A DNA stretch of 64,000 bases from Gammaproteobacteria bacterium (GTDB taxonomy: Bacteria > Pseudomonadota > Gammaproteobacteria > Poriferisulfidales > Poriferisulfidaceae), in contig JAPPLD010000027.1 of assembly GCA_028819565.1 (NCBI GenBank), forward strand, positions 99,772 through 163,771, given 5' to 3'. The position numbers were made by a program, and so were the translations under genes. The notes below the pieces were generated by a model that worked only from the letters and a program-made list of their open reading frames with translations, was not told the origin of the DNA and made no database searches. Shown piece after piece: positions 48,402-61,923 of this stretch. The first letter of the stretch is position 1. Every line of letters begins with the position of its first letter.

Positions 48402-49372
48402 TCAGGACCGCAGCAGCCGCTCCGCCAAATCCAGCGCATCCCCGACCCAGAAGATCTCTGGCCTTGGATTCACGACGTTCGGACGGCCCGCTTCCGGACG
48501 ACAGTCCAGAACGGACCGGACCCAGCGTTCGGGAATTCCATCGATCCCGCAGATGGCACCATAGAGCGCCCCGCAGATGGCTGCGTTGGTGTCCGTATCC
48601 CCGCCGTGCGAATCGTACCGACGATCGCCTCCTCGAAACTGGAGGCATGCAGAATCTGCCACAAAGCGTTCTGCAAGGCGACCAAGACCCAGCCTGTGTG
48701 GACGGCCTTCTCGTCCCAGGCATCTCGACGAGCTCGCCGGACGGTCTCCACCAGAGGCTCGGAACAGCCTGCTTCCGCCCAGCCCAGCATATGGCAGTAC
48801 AGGAGCCTCGCTTCTTCTCCTGTCATGATCGCACGCGACAATGCCACACAGTACAACTCGTTCGCTTCCTGGCGCACCCGATTGGTGTGCGTGATGCCGG
48901 CATCCTGCCGGACCCATTCAGCGACCTGTGTCGGCAACTGCCGGACCCCGAAAATCCCCAGCGGGCTGACCCGCATGAGCGCCCCGTTGGATTCACTCCC
49001 GTCATCCCGGCGGCCCGCCAGCGCAGAACCAATCGTATTGCCGCAGTCGAACGGCTCGGATTTAAACCAGGACCGGTATGCCCTCTCGACCGCTTGTGGG
49101 TCGAACCGGTCCTGTTCGACCAGCGACCGCGCCAGCATCAGGGCCATTTCGGAATCGTCGGTCAATTGCCCGGCAAGCGTATCGAAAGTCCCGCCATCCT
49201 GCATCTCGCGGACGCCGTCCGGGTACTGTTCGCGAATCTGCGCAGCATCCAAGAATTCGATCTGGCTGCCGAGCGCATCTCCGCAGAATTGTCCCAGCAG
49301 GCAACCTTGGGCGCGTGAAAGCCAGCCCGAATCACCCGGCCTGCGTTCCGGTTCCCGGAAAAGGCCCGTCAT
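48402..49372 (-). pseudogene. ADP-ribosylglycohydrolase family gene, frameshifted
   Basis: The N-terminal part (ATG 49372) has CLLGQFCGDALGSQIEFLD, GQLTDDSEMALMLARSL and GNTIGSALAGR, clear ADP-ribosylglycohydrolase (DraG-like) motifs. After SSFEEAIVGTIR the frame is lost; the second metal-binding motif GGDTDTNAAICGALYGAI continues in another frame to a stop at 48402. The change is equivalent to one missing base near 48606. Repaired, the enzyme would be about 322 residues with all motifs, removing ADP-ribose from a protein or DNA. A sequencing error is possible, but as given the gene is broken. Confidence 0.8.
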
Positions 49373-49501
49373 GCTGAATTCCTTACCGCGCGCATCCTCC
49401 CACTCTTGCGAAAAGCCTGCAGCGGCAGGCGCAAGCGCCAACCCCTACTCAAAAGCGGAAACTGTGTCTTGGCTCAATTGCCAGGCAGGTTAATCCTTGC
49501 G

Positions 49502-51412
49502 TCAGACCAGCGTCAGCCCGAGGACGGCTTCCAGTTTCTCTCCGGTCTCCGACTTGCCGGTGCGGCTGTCGCCGACCAGCGCCACCGTCACGTCGACTTC
49601 CTTGGCGTCACCGCCGAGCCGTTCGCGTTTCTTCACCGCAATCTGCTTGACCATCTGGATCAGTTCGAGCGCCAGGCGCTCCGGCGCGACCTGCTCGATC
49701 TCCTCCCGGTTGGCGAAACCGCAGCGCGTGACGTCGTCGTCTTCGACGCCCTCGTACACCCCGGCCATCAGCTGGCTGTAGGCAACGCCAAGATACATCT
49801 CCTTGCGCTCCACCAGCGCCTCGACGTCCTTCATGAAGGAGGCCTCGGTCTCGCTGAACTGCTCGTACAAGTCGGGGTGCAGCACATCACCGTCGTTGCT
49901 CATCAGGGCCGGGAACGGATTGGCCCAGTAGCTGGATTCCTTCTTGCCCCGATGCGTCTGGGTACTGCCCGCGGCAACCCGTTCGCCCTTGCGGAAATGT
50001 TCAATGGCGTCGGGAATCGGAATATCCGTATCAATGCAGGACTCGCCCTCTTCCTTGATGTCGAAGTTGTTCAGGTACAGCAACACGTCCAGATTGCTGC
50101 CCAGCGCCACTTCGGACTCCTCGGCCACCGGCACGACCTGCCGCGCGTTCGAGCCCATGTGATTGTTGTAGCCGACCTCCCGACCCTCCATGGCCAGCTT
50201 CGCCTGCTCGCTGAAGCCGTCCAAGCAAGCAAAGGCGCCAATTTCGGTGCCATAGAAAATCGGCCGTCGGAAGGATGCCCCGTTGGCGCGTTCCAGCACG
50301 ACCCGGCCCATGTCGTCCGCCTTGATCAGCATTTCGGAAATGTACGGCTCGTTGCCCTCGAAACCTACGAGATAGCGGGTGCAACCGCAGTGCAGCGGAA
50401 CATCGCCGCAGCGGATCGAAAGCACGTTGTGCAGGGTCAGGATGGGTTTCTTGCAATAACCGAAGTACTTGTATTCGTCATGCTGCGGAACCAAGCCGAT
50501 CAACAACTGGTTGTCCTCATCCCAGTAGTAGCCGAGATCCTCGCCGAAGACCCCGTTCGGATCCCCGAAGAAGTACAGCCCGTCAGGGCGCGTCGCCGGG
50601 AAAGTCTGTTCGACATCGGCGAACGGGAACAGGTTCAGCAGGCCTGGCTCCATTTCGATGCAGCCGCGCGACTTGTGGATATACGCGATGATCAGCCAGC
50701 GTCCGACCCGCAACGGGACCGACACCCATTCTTCCGGGTTGAAATGCTCAAGGTGCAGCGGGTTGTGATCCAGTTGGAAGAACGGATAGGCGCGCCGGTT
50801 GGCTGGCGTGCGGTAGTCCACTCCCGTGCGGATGTCCGCCGCCATGGTCAGGGGCACATGGCACAGGATGCTGTAGGCGGCGGGGATGTTGCAGTAGTGA
50901 CCGGAGATCTCGCCAGCCGTCACGTTCGGCGAAGCATCCATGCCCGGCGTGCGGCGGACCCCGTAACCCAGCCCGACTTGCGACAGCAGCCGGCGGCGCG
51001 TCTCCAAGACCAAGTCGTTCAACTCGGCGGCCTTCTCCGTCACCTTGTCCTTGATCGTGCCCTGGCTTTCCGTACCGGAACTGACCACTTCGTTCTGCAG
51101 ACGCACAAGGCGCGAGTAACTCTTGTTCCGGAAGTGATGAAAACCGCCGTCCAGAAACTTGACGACCGAGCGCGCGTGTTCCAGTTCGTCAGGAGAAAAA
51201 TGGTTGGCGTCCAGAATCTTGGTGATGTCCCGCAACGTGATGTTGCGGATCATCTCTGCCCTGTGCTGGGCTTCGTCGCGATTCTTTTCGCGGCTCGTCA
51301 GGTCCGTGACGAACTCTTCTTTGTAGATCTTCAGGTAGCGGGCAAACGCGAGACTCCGGAGCAGTTGCTCCGGAGTATTGCACCCGTCTCTAATTTCGAG
51401 GACTCCCTCCAT
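49502..51412 (-). CDS. Unknown 636-residue protein with a C-terminal P-loop
   Basis: I do not recognise this family. The protein is soluble with no signal peptide. Its first 150 residues are helical and charged. The middle has a Cys/His-rich stretch (LHNVLSIRCGDVPLHCGC) around residue 350 that could bind metal, and many aromatic-acidic segments such as GYYWDEDNQLLIG. The last 25 residues are VALVGDSRTGKSETGEKL plus a short tail, a perfect Walker A loop of the kind seen in HPr kinase. A P-loop domain cannot be complete with so few residues after it, so the gene may be 3'-truncated, or the loop serves another role. The codon use looks native. It starts at ATG 51412 with AGGGG upstream and diverges from the porin-like gene. 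Confidence 0.75.
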   Translation of the reverse strand: MEGVLEIRDGCNTPEQLLRSLAFARYLKIYKEEFVTDLTSREKNRDEAQHRAEMIRNITLRDITKILDANHFSPDELEHARSVVKFLDGGFHHFRNKSYSRLVRLQNEVVSSGTESQGTIKDKVTEKAAELNDLVLETRRRLLSQVGLGYGVRRTPGMDASPNVTAGEISGHYCNIPAAYSILCHVPLTMAADIRTGVDYRTPANRRAYPFFQLDHNPLHLEHFNPEEWVSVPLRVGRWLIIAYIHKSRGCIEMEPGLLNLFPFADVEQTFPATRPDGLYFFGDPNGVFGEDLGYYWDEDNQLLIGLVPQHDEYKYFGYCKKPILTLHNVLSIRCGDVPLHCGCTRYLVGFEGNEPYISEMLIKADDMGRVVLERANGASFRRPIFYGTEIGAFACLDGFSEQAKLAMEGREVGYNNHMGSNARQVVPVAEESEVALGSNLDVLLYLNNFDIKEEGESCIDTDIPIPDAIEHFRKGERVAAGSTQTHRGKKESSYWANPFPALMSNDGDVLHPDLYEQFSETEASFMKDVEALVERKEMYLGVAYSQLMAGVYEGVEDDDVTRCGFANREEIEQVAPERLALELIQMVKQIAVKKRERLGGDAKEVDVTVALVGDSRTGKSETGEKLEAVLGLTLV

Positions 51413-51473
51413 ACGATCAACCCCTAATTATGTTTGTTATTGGGGATAACTGAGGACTTATTCTACCGCATTC

Positions 51474-51542
51474 CTTGTATCTCCCAGGTCAATGTTTTAT
51501 AAGGACTTTTAACGCCGGAAGGCGGCTATTTTGCCGTATAAT
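51474..51542 (+). promoter_or_regulatory. Promoter region of the outer-membrane barrel gene
   Basis: TTGTAT (51474-51479) and TATAAG (51498-51503) are 18 bases apart and face the barrel gene. A second TATAAT lies at 51537-51542 without a clear -35. Between them CGCC-GGAA-GGCG forms a short hairpin in the leader. The region is also the upstream side of the divergent 636-residue gene. Confidence 0.4.
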
Positions 51543-51575
51543 GAGGATCCTTCTCTGTCGAAGAAACTGCCGAAA

Positions 51576-52541
51576 ATGCCACATTTGAGCCCCTTTCGTC
51601 CTTACTTTTTCACGCTCGGCATGACCCTCCTGACTGCCGCGCATGCCGACTTCTACGTCGGGGCGGACATCGGCCTGGCCGCCTCCCGCACGCTGGACTC
51701 CACGGTCTCCGGGCAAAGCAATCCGACGCGCTGCGACGTCCTGGTGTACAGCGACGCGACCCGTCCGTCTGGAGCAATCGGCAACGATCCTGCCTGCAGC
51801 GATGTCAGCCGCAAGGAAAAGTGGAGCTCGCGGTTCGACGCGGGCAGCGGCTTGGTCGCCGGCCTTCACGCCGGTTATATCCGCGACCAGTTCCGCTTCG
51901 AACTGGAGTTCATGCATGTCAAGCCCGGCTCGGCCAGCCACCCCGTCATCACCGCCTCGACGCACCCGGGCCTGGCCAGCAAGGATCGCGAGTGGAGCGA
52001 AACGGCACCACCTTATGAATGGATCTCGGACTTTCGCATCCGGCAATACTTCGCCAACGTGTTCTACGACTTTGCCACGGAATCCCGGTGGGTGCCCTAC
52101 GTGGGCGTCGGTGCCGGATGGGCGCGGGTGCGGATGCAATATGAACGCCGCCTCCTGCGCAAGACCGAGGACGAAGGCTACCTGAATGTGTCTCCTGATG
52201 TCCCGGAGGCCCAAGAAGGATATGGCTGGGATGACGGCTCGTGGCTCGAGTGGCGGACCAATGCGGCGGGCACTTTAAGTTCCATGGACACCGAACTGTC
52301 CGACACGCTGTTCGGGTTCCAGTTGCTGGCCGGCATCGACTACGCCCTGACCGACCGGACCTCCGTCGGCATCAAGGCACGCTGGGCCCAGTTCGACGAC
52401 TTCAAAGACGATGCGGCCTACGACCAAGTCCGCGACCACGCACCGGTGTACGTGGACGGAGTCACGCCTTTCGTGGACCAGGTCAAGATGGACAATATCG
52501 AGTATTGGGCGATTACGGTCGGTTTCAAACGCCGGTTCTGA
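51576..52541 (+). CDS. Outer-membrane beta-barrel protein
   Basis: From ATG 51576 the 321-residue product begins with a signal peptide (RPYFFTLGMTLLTAAHA) and then DFYVGADIGLAAS, a typical first strand. Alternating hydrophobic strands follow (FRFELEFMHV, VPYVGVGAGWARVRM, FGFQLLAGIDYALT), and the last residue is Phe in YWAITVGFKRRF, the outer-membrane insertion signal. This fits the OmpA-like/OmpW-size 8-10-strand barrels. Two Cys near residues 50 and 70 may pair. The ligand is unknown. The ORF-track start at 51531 overlaps the second -10. Confidence 0.82.
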   Translation: MPHLSPFRPYFFTLGMTLLTAAHADFYVGADIGLAASRTLDSTVSGQSNPTRCDVLVYSDATRPSGAIGNDPACSDVSRKEKWSSRFDAGSGLVAGLHAGYIRDQFRFELEFMHVKPGSASHPVITASTHPGLASKDREWSETAPPYEWISDFRIRQYFANVFYDFATESRWVPYVGVGAGWARVRMQYERRLLRKTEDEGYLNVSPDVPEAQEGYGWDDGSWLEWRTNAAGTLSSMDTELSDTLFGFQLLAGIDYALTDRTSVGIKARWAQFDDFKDDAAYDQVRDHAPVYVDGVTPFVDQVKMDNIEYWAITVGFKRRF

Positions 52542-52597
52542 ACGACAGCAATCACTTCCACAGTGCAACTCCTGTATAGGAGGGCAACCGGTTGGAT

Positions 52598-54358
52598 TTA
52601 AGTCTTTCCTAAAAGCTGCTTAAGTTCTTTACGCAGACTGGCCAACTTTTCCTGTTCCGCATCATTCAGGGCCCCTTGTTCAACTTGTCGGATATGTAGC
52701 CGGCTGATCTGCTGCTTGACCAATTTCTCTCTGAACCGGCGCATACCTTCCATAAAGGTTTCGTGGGCCTCCTCCTCCTCTTGAACTCCAGACAACTCTA
52801 TGGGTCTCCAGCTCATCAAACTGCTTAGATGTTTTTCTGCATCTTGGCCATGAAACGACTCGATGATTCCGGGGGGAGTGATCTCGGGATTCTTTTTCGC
52901 CAGTTCCACGACCGCGGCGAACAGGCGAAACCCCGGTTCCGGAATGGCCCTCAACTCGTCCGGCGACGAAACCAGGCGGGCCAGCCCCGGGTATTCCAGC
53001 AGCAACCGGATCATTTTCCGGATCGTGGTCGGACGCCCCGACGGGGTCGGCTTGAGACGCCGGACTTCCGTCCGGCCTGAAGCCGCCGATTCCAAGCGCA
53101 ACTGGTCTTCCCTCAGTCCGGTCGTGTCGCACAGCTTCCGGATCATCAGGTCGCGGAAAACCGGGGCGCCCACTTTCTCAAGCAACGGTCTCGCTTTTGC
53201 GACCAGTGCCGATTTCCCGGATGCCGAATCCAGATTCAGGCCCTGCTCCAGGTGTGTGAAGAAATAATCCTCCAGCGGCACGGCCTCCCGGATGAATTCT
53301 TTCCAACCGGACGTGCCGTGGGCACGGATGTAACTGTCCGGATCCTCGCCTTCCTCCAGATGTGCAAAGCGAACCTCGTCGCCTTCGCGCAAAACCGGCA
53401 ACAGGTTCTCAAGGGCGCGCCAACCCGCCGCCCGGCCGGCCGGGTCCCCGTCGAAGCAGAACACGAACGTCCGGCAGAAACGCCCCATCTGCCGGATGTG
53501 GTCCTCGGTCGTGGCCGTGCCCAAAGTCGCGAGGGCGTTCCGGACTCCGGCCTGCGCCAAACTGACCACGTCCATGTACCCCTCCGTCAGGATCAGGTAG
53601 TTGACCTTGCCGCGGTGCTGCTGAAGCTCGTGCACGCCGTACAGGACCCGGCCCTTGTGGAACAGCGGGGTTTCCGGCGAGTTCATGTATTTGGGCCTGT
53701 CTTCGGAATCAATGACCCGTCCGCCGAATCCGAGCACCCGCCCGCGCGAGTCCCGGATCGGAAACATCAGGCGATTGCGGAACTTGTCGTAGACCCGGTT
53801 TTCCTTCTCCGACAACAGGCCCACCTTCAGCAGCAACTCCTTGGAGAACCGTGCCGACAGTTTCGACCCCAGGTTCTCGAAACCCGGCGGCGCATAGCCG
53901 ATCCGGTATTCCTCGCAAATCTGGTCCGAAAGGCCGCGCTCATGCGCATACGCCTGCGCCGACTTGGAGCGTGTCAGCTCTTTCTGATAGAACTGGCATG
54001 CCGTTTCCATGCATTCGTACAGGGGGTCGAGTTCCTGACGCGTCGCGACACTCCCACCGACATGCGGAACCTCCAGCCCCGTCTGCTTGGCCAGTTCCTC
54101 AACCGCGTCGGGAAACGAATACCGGTTATAGTCCATCAGGAACGTTATCGCGGTGCCGTGCGCGCCGCAGCCGAAGCAATGGTAGAAACCCTTGCGCGGG
54201 CTGACTGTGAACGAGGGCGTTTTTTCGTTGTGGAACGGACAGCAGGCCTTGAACTCCGCCCCGGCCTTCTTGAGCGGGACGTAGCGCCCGATCAGGTCGG
54301 CCAGATCGACTCGCGCCAGCAGTTGCTGGATGAATTCGGAAGGGATGCGCCCGGCCAT
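52598..54358 (-). CDS. dnaG: DNA primase DnaG
   Basis: DnaG makes RNA primers at the replication fork. The 586-residue protein has the CHC2 zinc ribbon CCPFHNEKTPSFTV and YHCFGCGAHG near residues 38-65, and the TOPRIM centre with LILTEGYMDVVSLAQAG near 255 and FVFCFDGDPAGR near 300. The C-terminal helicase-binding domain is present but shorter than in E. coli. The usual rpsU and rpoD neighbours are missing; gltB lies upstream on the same strand. Confidence 0.95.
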   Translation of the reverse strand: MAGRIPSEFIQQLLARVDLADLIGRYVPLKKAGAEFKACCPFHNEKTPSFTVSPRKGFYHCFGCGAHGTAITFLMDYNRYSFPDAVEELAKQTGLEVPHVGGSVATRQELDPLYECMETACQFYQKELTRSKSAQAYAHERGLSDQICEEYRIGYAPPGFENLGSKLSARFSKELLLKVGLLSEKENRVYDKFRNRLMFPIRDSRGRVLGFGGRVIDSEDRPKYMNSPETPLFHKGRVLYGVHELQQHRGKVNYLILTEGYMDVVSLAQAGVRNALATLGTATTEDHIRQMGRFCRTFVFCFDGDPAGRAAGWRALENLLPVLREGDEVRFAHLEEGEDPDSYIRAHGTSGWKEFIREAVPLEDYFFTHLEQGLNLDSASGKSALVAKARPLLEKVGAPVFRDLMIRKLCDTTGLREDQLRLESAASGRTEVRRLKPTPSGRPTTIRKMIRLLLEYPGLARLVSSPDELRAIPEPGFRLFAAVVELAKKNPEITPPGIIESFHGQDAEKHLSSLMSWRPIELSGVQEEEEAHETFMEGMRRFREKLVKQQISRLHIRQVEQGALNDAEQEKLASLRKELKQLLGKT

Positions 54359-54388
54359 GGCGGAATGAGAACGGGGCCGGACCTAGAC

Positions 54389-58849
<4,461 letters not shown>

Positions 58850-58974
58850 AGCAGCGTTTCCATGGGCATATGTCGTGTTTAGCCTTTCAAGTATATTACA
58901 GGCGATGCTGGGCTCCGGCGGGGAGAATTTCGTCCGCCGGTATGCTTGCCCGCGCCGATGCGCGGCATCGTTCC

Positions 58975-59241
58975 CTAGGGCTGTGATTCCTGCGGGCGGG
59001 CGACGAAGCCTTCCAGCAGGCCTTCCATTCTGGCCATGCGTTCTCGGAGATCGGCAGTGTCCCGACCGAATTCCTGACGCAAATCCGCCATGTCCTTTCG
59101 GACATCGGCAATGTCTTTGCCGACATCCTTGCGGAAATTGCCGACATCTTTGTGCAAATTGCTGACCTCGCGATGAAGCGTCCACATGAAACCGAGGAGC
59201 GCCAGCACCGCGACGATCTGGAATATGTTCGCATCCATCAT
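58975..59241 (-). CDS. Small membrane-anchored coiled-coil protein
   Basis: The 88-residue product has one N-terminal transmembrane helix ([17 protein letters not shown]) followed by a charged coiled coil built of repeats ([21 protein letters not shown]). It ends in [14 protein letters not shown], a tail common in small bacterial proteins of unknown role. The corresponding DNA has degenerate repeats of GACATCGGCAATGTC type. It lies 125 bases upstream of gltB on the same strand, in a region that also begins the accessory segment. Confidence 0.65.
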   Translation of the reverse strand: MMDANIFQIVAVLALLGFMWTLHREVSNLHKDVGNFRKDVGKDIADVRKDMADLRQEFGRDTADLRERMARMEGLLEGFVARPQESQP

Positions 59242-59378
59242 CGTGATGATCCCTTCCGGTCAGTCAGCCTTCCCCGACCGTCTCGATTCGATCGACACGG
59301 CATACGGCTGGACAGCCCGTCACTCCATCATATGGGCCCGCGAGTCGCAGTGGACCGCGGCAGGTATTGGCTGTTTCG

Positions 59379-59855
59379 TCACTCTGGTCCCGTTTCTCCT
59401 ATATATATGTCGTTGATCGTCGCGCGTATCGTCTTGGTTTTAGGAACGCCGGGGGCATAGATGACGGCCCACGCACCGCTCCAGCCATCATTCCAACTCA
59501 TCTCCTTTTCAGTGAGCTCCAGCGTGAAATCCCTGGTGACAGCATCGTATCTCAGGTAAGTCTTCACCTCGACCTCCAGGCTTTGCGTGCCCGCGGAGAA
59601 TAGCAGAGTGCCTGACTTCGCGTCGTAGTTCGTTCCTGCTTTGGCCGAACCGTCCTTAGTGTTGTATTTGTAACGCAGGGCAAAGTCGTAAGTGCTCGGC
59701 AGGGTGATTTTGAATACCGCAACCTCTCCCTCGTCCACCTCGATGTCCGGTGCCGAGAACTCCGCCGCGGCCGGCTGGACCAGTACCGCCAGCATTAGGG
59801 CGGCGATGCCCCCCCTCCCTGCTATCAGCGACATCCCTCGTGTTTGAATATTCAT
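59379..59855 (-). CDS. Secreted single Calx-beta domain protein with in-frame G7 tract
   Basis: The 158-residue protein has a signal peptide (IAALMLAVLVQPAAA) and then one Calx-beta module: PDIEVDEGEVAVFKITL, KDGSAKAGTNYDAKSGTL and FTLELTEKE. Such modules bind Ca2+ and occur in adhesins and large surface proteins; a single free domain is unusual. Between the start codon and the hydrophobic core the coding strand has seven consecutive G (AGG GGG GGC, encoding RGG), so the frame is open as sequenced. GAGGAAG precedes the ATG. The start region is duplicated near 63.75 kb. Confidence 0.75.
   Translation of the reverse strand: MNIQTRGMSLIAGRGGIAALMLAVLVQPAAAEFSAPDIEVDEGEVAVFKITLPSTYDFALRYKYNTKDGSAKAGTNYDAKSGTLLFSAGTQSLEVEVKTYLRYDAVTRDFTLELTEKEMSWNDGWSGAWAVIYAPGVPKTKTIRATINDIYIGETGPE
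59809..59815 (-). repeat. Homopolymeric G7 tract (C7 on + strand) in the Calx-beta gene leader
   Basis: Seven G on the coding strand lie between ATG 59855 and the signal-peptide core. With seven the gene is in frame; a gain or loss of one base would cut translation short. The same AGGGGGGGC string would restore the gene at 63884. Confidence 0.6.
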
Positions 59856-59920
59856 GTTCTTCCTCGCTCAAAATTGAAAATTGTAGGAATCGCCAGGATT
59901 GGGATCCCTTGACATAGCGA
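59816..59920. repeat. Duplicated intergenic block, copy 1
   Basis: This roughly 105-base block covers the Calx-beta start codon, its upstream region and a TTGACA hexamer (59909-59914) facing right. It matches 63749-63846 closely, including GCTATCAGCGACAT and CATGTTCTTCCTCGCTCAAA. To its right lies an IS remnant where copy 2 has a secreted-protein gene. Confidence 0.75.
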
Positions 59921-59943
59921 ACAGCCTACCACAAAACAAGGCA

Positions 59944-60164
59944 TTAACATATGGCCCATGCAGGGTGTCGCCCAAGCCCCGGTTCGGCCACCCGCGCCGC
60001 GAGGCTCCGGAATGCGCCGCTGCGACGCAGAAGTTCCAACTGCAGCATGTCCCCGCCGCCGGCACGGGCCTGGTTCCACCGGGGGGTGCTCTCGACGGCA
60101 ACCCAAGAGGAAAGATCAGACACGCCATTCAAATCCCGGTCGGGTGCTCCGGCTCACCCACGGG
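59944..60164 (-). mobile_element. Remnant of an IS1380-like transposase 5' end
   Basis: On the minus strand this segment encodes SDLSSWVAVESTPRWNQ and LQLELLRRSGAFRSLAARVAE, which match the first 50 residues of the transposase at 62.9-63.6 kb (LWLELLRRSGAFRNLAVRVAG). The flanking DNA up to about 60190 is also related. No further transposase sequence follows, so this is a short relic. Its right edge abuts the truncated FAD oxidoreductase gene. Confidence 0.75.
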
Positions 60165-61229
60165 ATGAAGCGCTCCATGATCGATTCCGACATCAGGAGG
60201 CAGCTGCAGCCGGAAATCGAGAAATTCCAGAGAATCCTGAAACGCCTCAAATGGTTCGGTCAACTCAGCCGGTCCAGATCCAAGCTGCTCAACGCTCTCA
60301 ACCCGTTCAACTACGTCAGCATGGGCACGGTTCTCAATCTGGGCGGGTTGTCCGGGGATTTCCGGTACAAGATCCTGAAACCCATGTTCGTCAACTTCCT
60401 GATGGCCACGAACGTGTTCGACATGCCGGCGGCCTTGTTTGCCCGGTACCTGGAGTTCTTCGATATTGAAACCGCCACGCCGATGCAGACTTGGGATCAG
60501 GGCACGCAGCGGATCTACCGGGAGTTGTCGGCCGACTTTCGGGACAAGATTTACCTCGGCCGGCCGGTTCGAAAAGTGTATCGGGGCGACTCCGACGTGG
60601 TCGTTGAGGATGAAAACGGACAAACGGAGACATTCGACGAAGTGATCTTCGCGTGCAATGCGAATCAGACGCTGATGATGCTGGATAAACCGACCTTCCT
60701 TGAGAGATGGCTGCTCTCGTCGATCCGCTACGAGAGCGAACTGCACAACCATACGATCATTCATTCGGACGCTTCGATTCTTCCGGACACCGACGTCAAG
60801 GAGCTCGACACCCGGAGTAACCACATCGAACAGTACGGGGCCAGGCCCGACAACTACGAAATCACCTACATCATGCACAATCAGCAGCCTTGGGCGAAGC
60901 GATCGGACAAGCCCTGCCTGGTGACCTACAATCCGATCAGCCGCATTGACGAAGGCAAGATCATCAAGAAGTGGTGGTTCCAGCACATCGTGCACGACGT
61001 GCGTCACGTGACCCTTCTGGTTCCCATGTTCCGCTTCGTTCAGGGTAAGAGGCGAACCTGGCACTGTGGCGCCCATACCCTGATCAACAGCCAGGAGACC
61101 TGCTTCGTGACCGGCCTCGTTACGGCAAGGCAACTCGGGGCGGACTATCCGTTCCAGGACCCCGAAGCGAGAAAGTGGTTCAATTTTTACGGGCGGGTGA
61201 TGTACGGCTGGCGCCTCAGAAAGGCGTAA
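60165..61229 (+). pseudogene. 5'-truncated FAD-dependent oxidoreductase (amine-oxidase/COG2907 type)
   Basis: The 354-residue frame matches the C-terminal three quarters of the NAD/FAD-binding amine-oxidase-like family: DEVIFACNANQTLMML, SSIRYESELHNHTIIHSDAS, YNPISRIDEGKI and GLVTARQLGADYPF. The N-terminal dinucleotide-binding motif (GxGxxG) and substrate-cap start, about 100 residues, are absent. The frame begins at the edge of the IS1380-like remnant. The truncation therefore probably came with an element insertion or deletion. The remaining frame is undamaged, so loss may be recent, but without the FAD-binding part it should be inactive. Confidence 0.75.
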
Positions 61230-61527
61230 CCCAGAATCAGCCGGTTTTTCTTGCGTCTCGAACCCGCACGGGAGTGTGTGCATTGCTCGATTATTCACCC
61301 ATGCGGAGAGATTCACTTTATTCAAAGGAGGTGAGAGTCATTTTCCATTCCAGCCCTTCCAAGGCACCGTACCCTGCCCAGGGGCGGATCTTCTGCAGAA
61401 GATTCCCCAGGTTGCCTTGACTGAGACACATTCAGGTCATTGAGGGAGCCATGTCCCGTGAGCCTGGTTCGCGATAACGAAACTTCAGCACCGAGGTGCT
61501 CAGGAACACTCGCCGAAATGAAAACAC
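61230..61527. other. Intergenic stretch with no recognisable gene
   Basis: I find no supported gene here. AAAGGAGGTGAGAG at 61324-61337 resembles a strong ribosome-binding site but leads into no credible reading frame. The stretch probably belongs to the decayed accessory DNA around it. Confidence 0.4.
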
Positions 61528-61905
61528 ATGTGTGACCTGAACCATACACTCAAACAGCTCTGCAACCAGTGCAGGGAGGGCAGCCATGCCGCGCGGAGCA
61601 ACCAGGGGCGATCCTCGCACAGGCAGCCAGAGAACTGCATGCGATAGGCGGCCGCAAGATGCAGTCGAGACTCCTTGGACCTCAGCGCATCAAGGCCCTT
61701 GTGACACACTGGCAGCAAAAGAATCCCTCTACGGGGACAGTCAAGAACCGGATGGCCACACCTAAGTGGTGGGCGGAGAAGGCCAACAAACGCAATGCTA
61801 TTGCAAAGCCCAACGAATATCATGCCTCCCGGGCCAGCGCTTTATGACCAACGAGAACAAGGCCTCAATCACGGTCCCCGGCGGGCGGGCGCATAGAGCC
61901 GGTTG
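61528..61905 (+). pseudogene. Decayed tyrosine-recombinase (phage-type integrase) N-terminal fragment
   Basis: Three consecutive pieces in different frames read as the SAM-like N-terminal part of an integrase. They are DLNHTLKQLCNQCREGSHA from ATG 61528, then ARELHAIGGRKMQSRLLGPQR and TGTVKNRMATPKWWAEKANK in a second frame, then RFMTNENKASITVPG. Two frameshifts (near 61605 and 61830) separate them, and no catalytic domain with the R-H-R-Y set follows. It is a dead relic of an integrative element or prophage. Confidence 0.65.
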
Positions 61906-61923
61906 AAGAGCGCACATGCCTTC

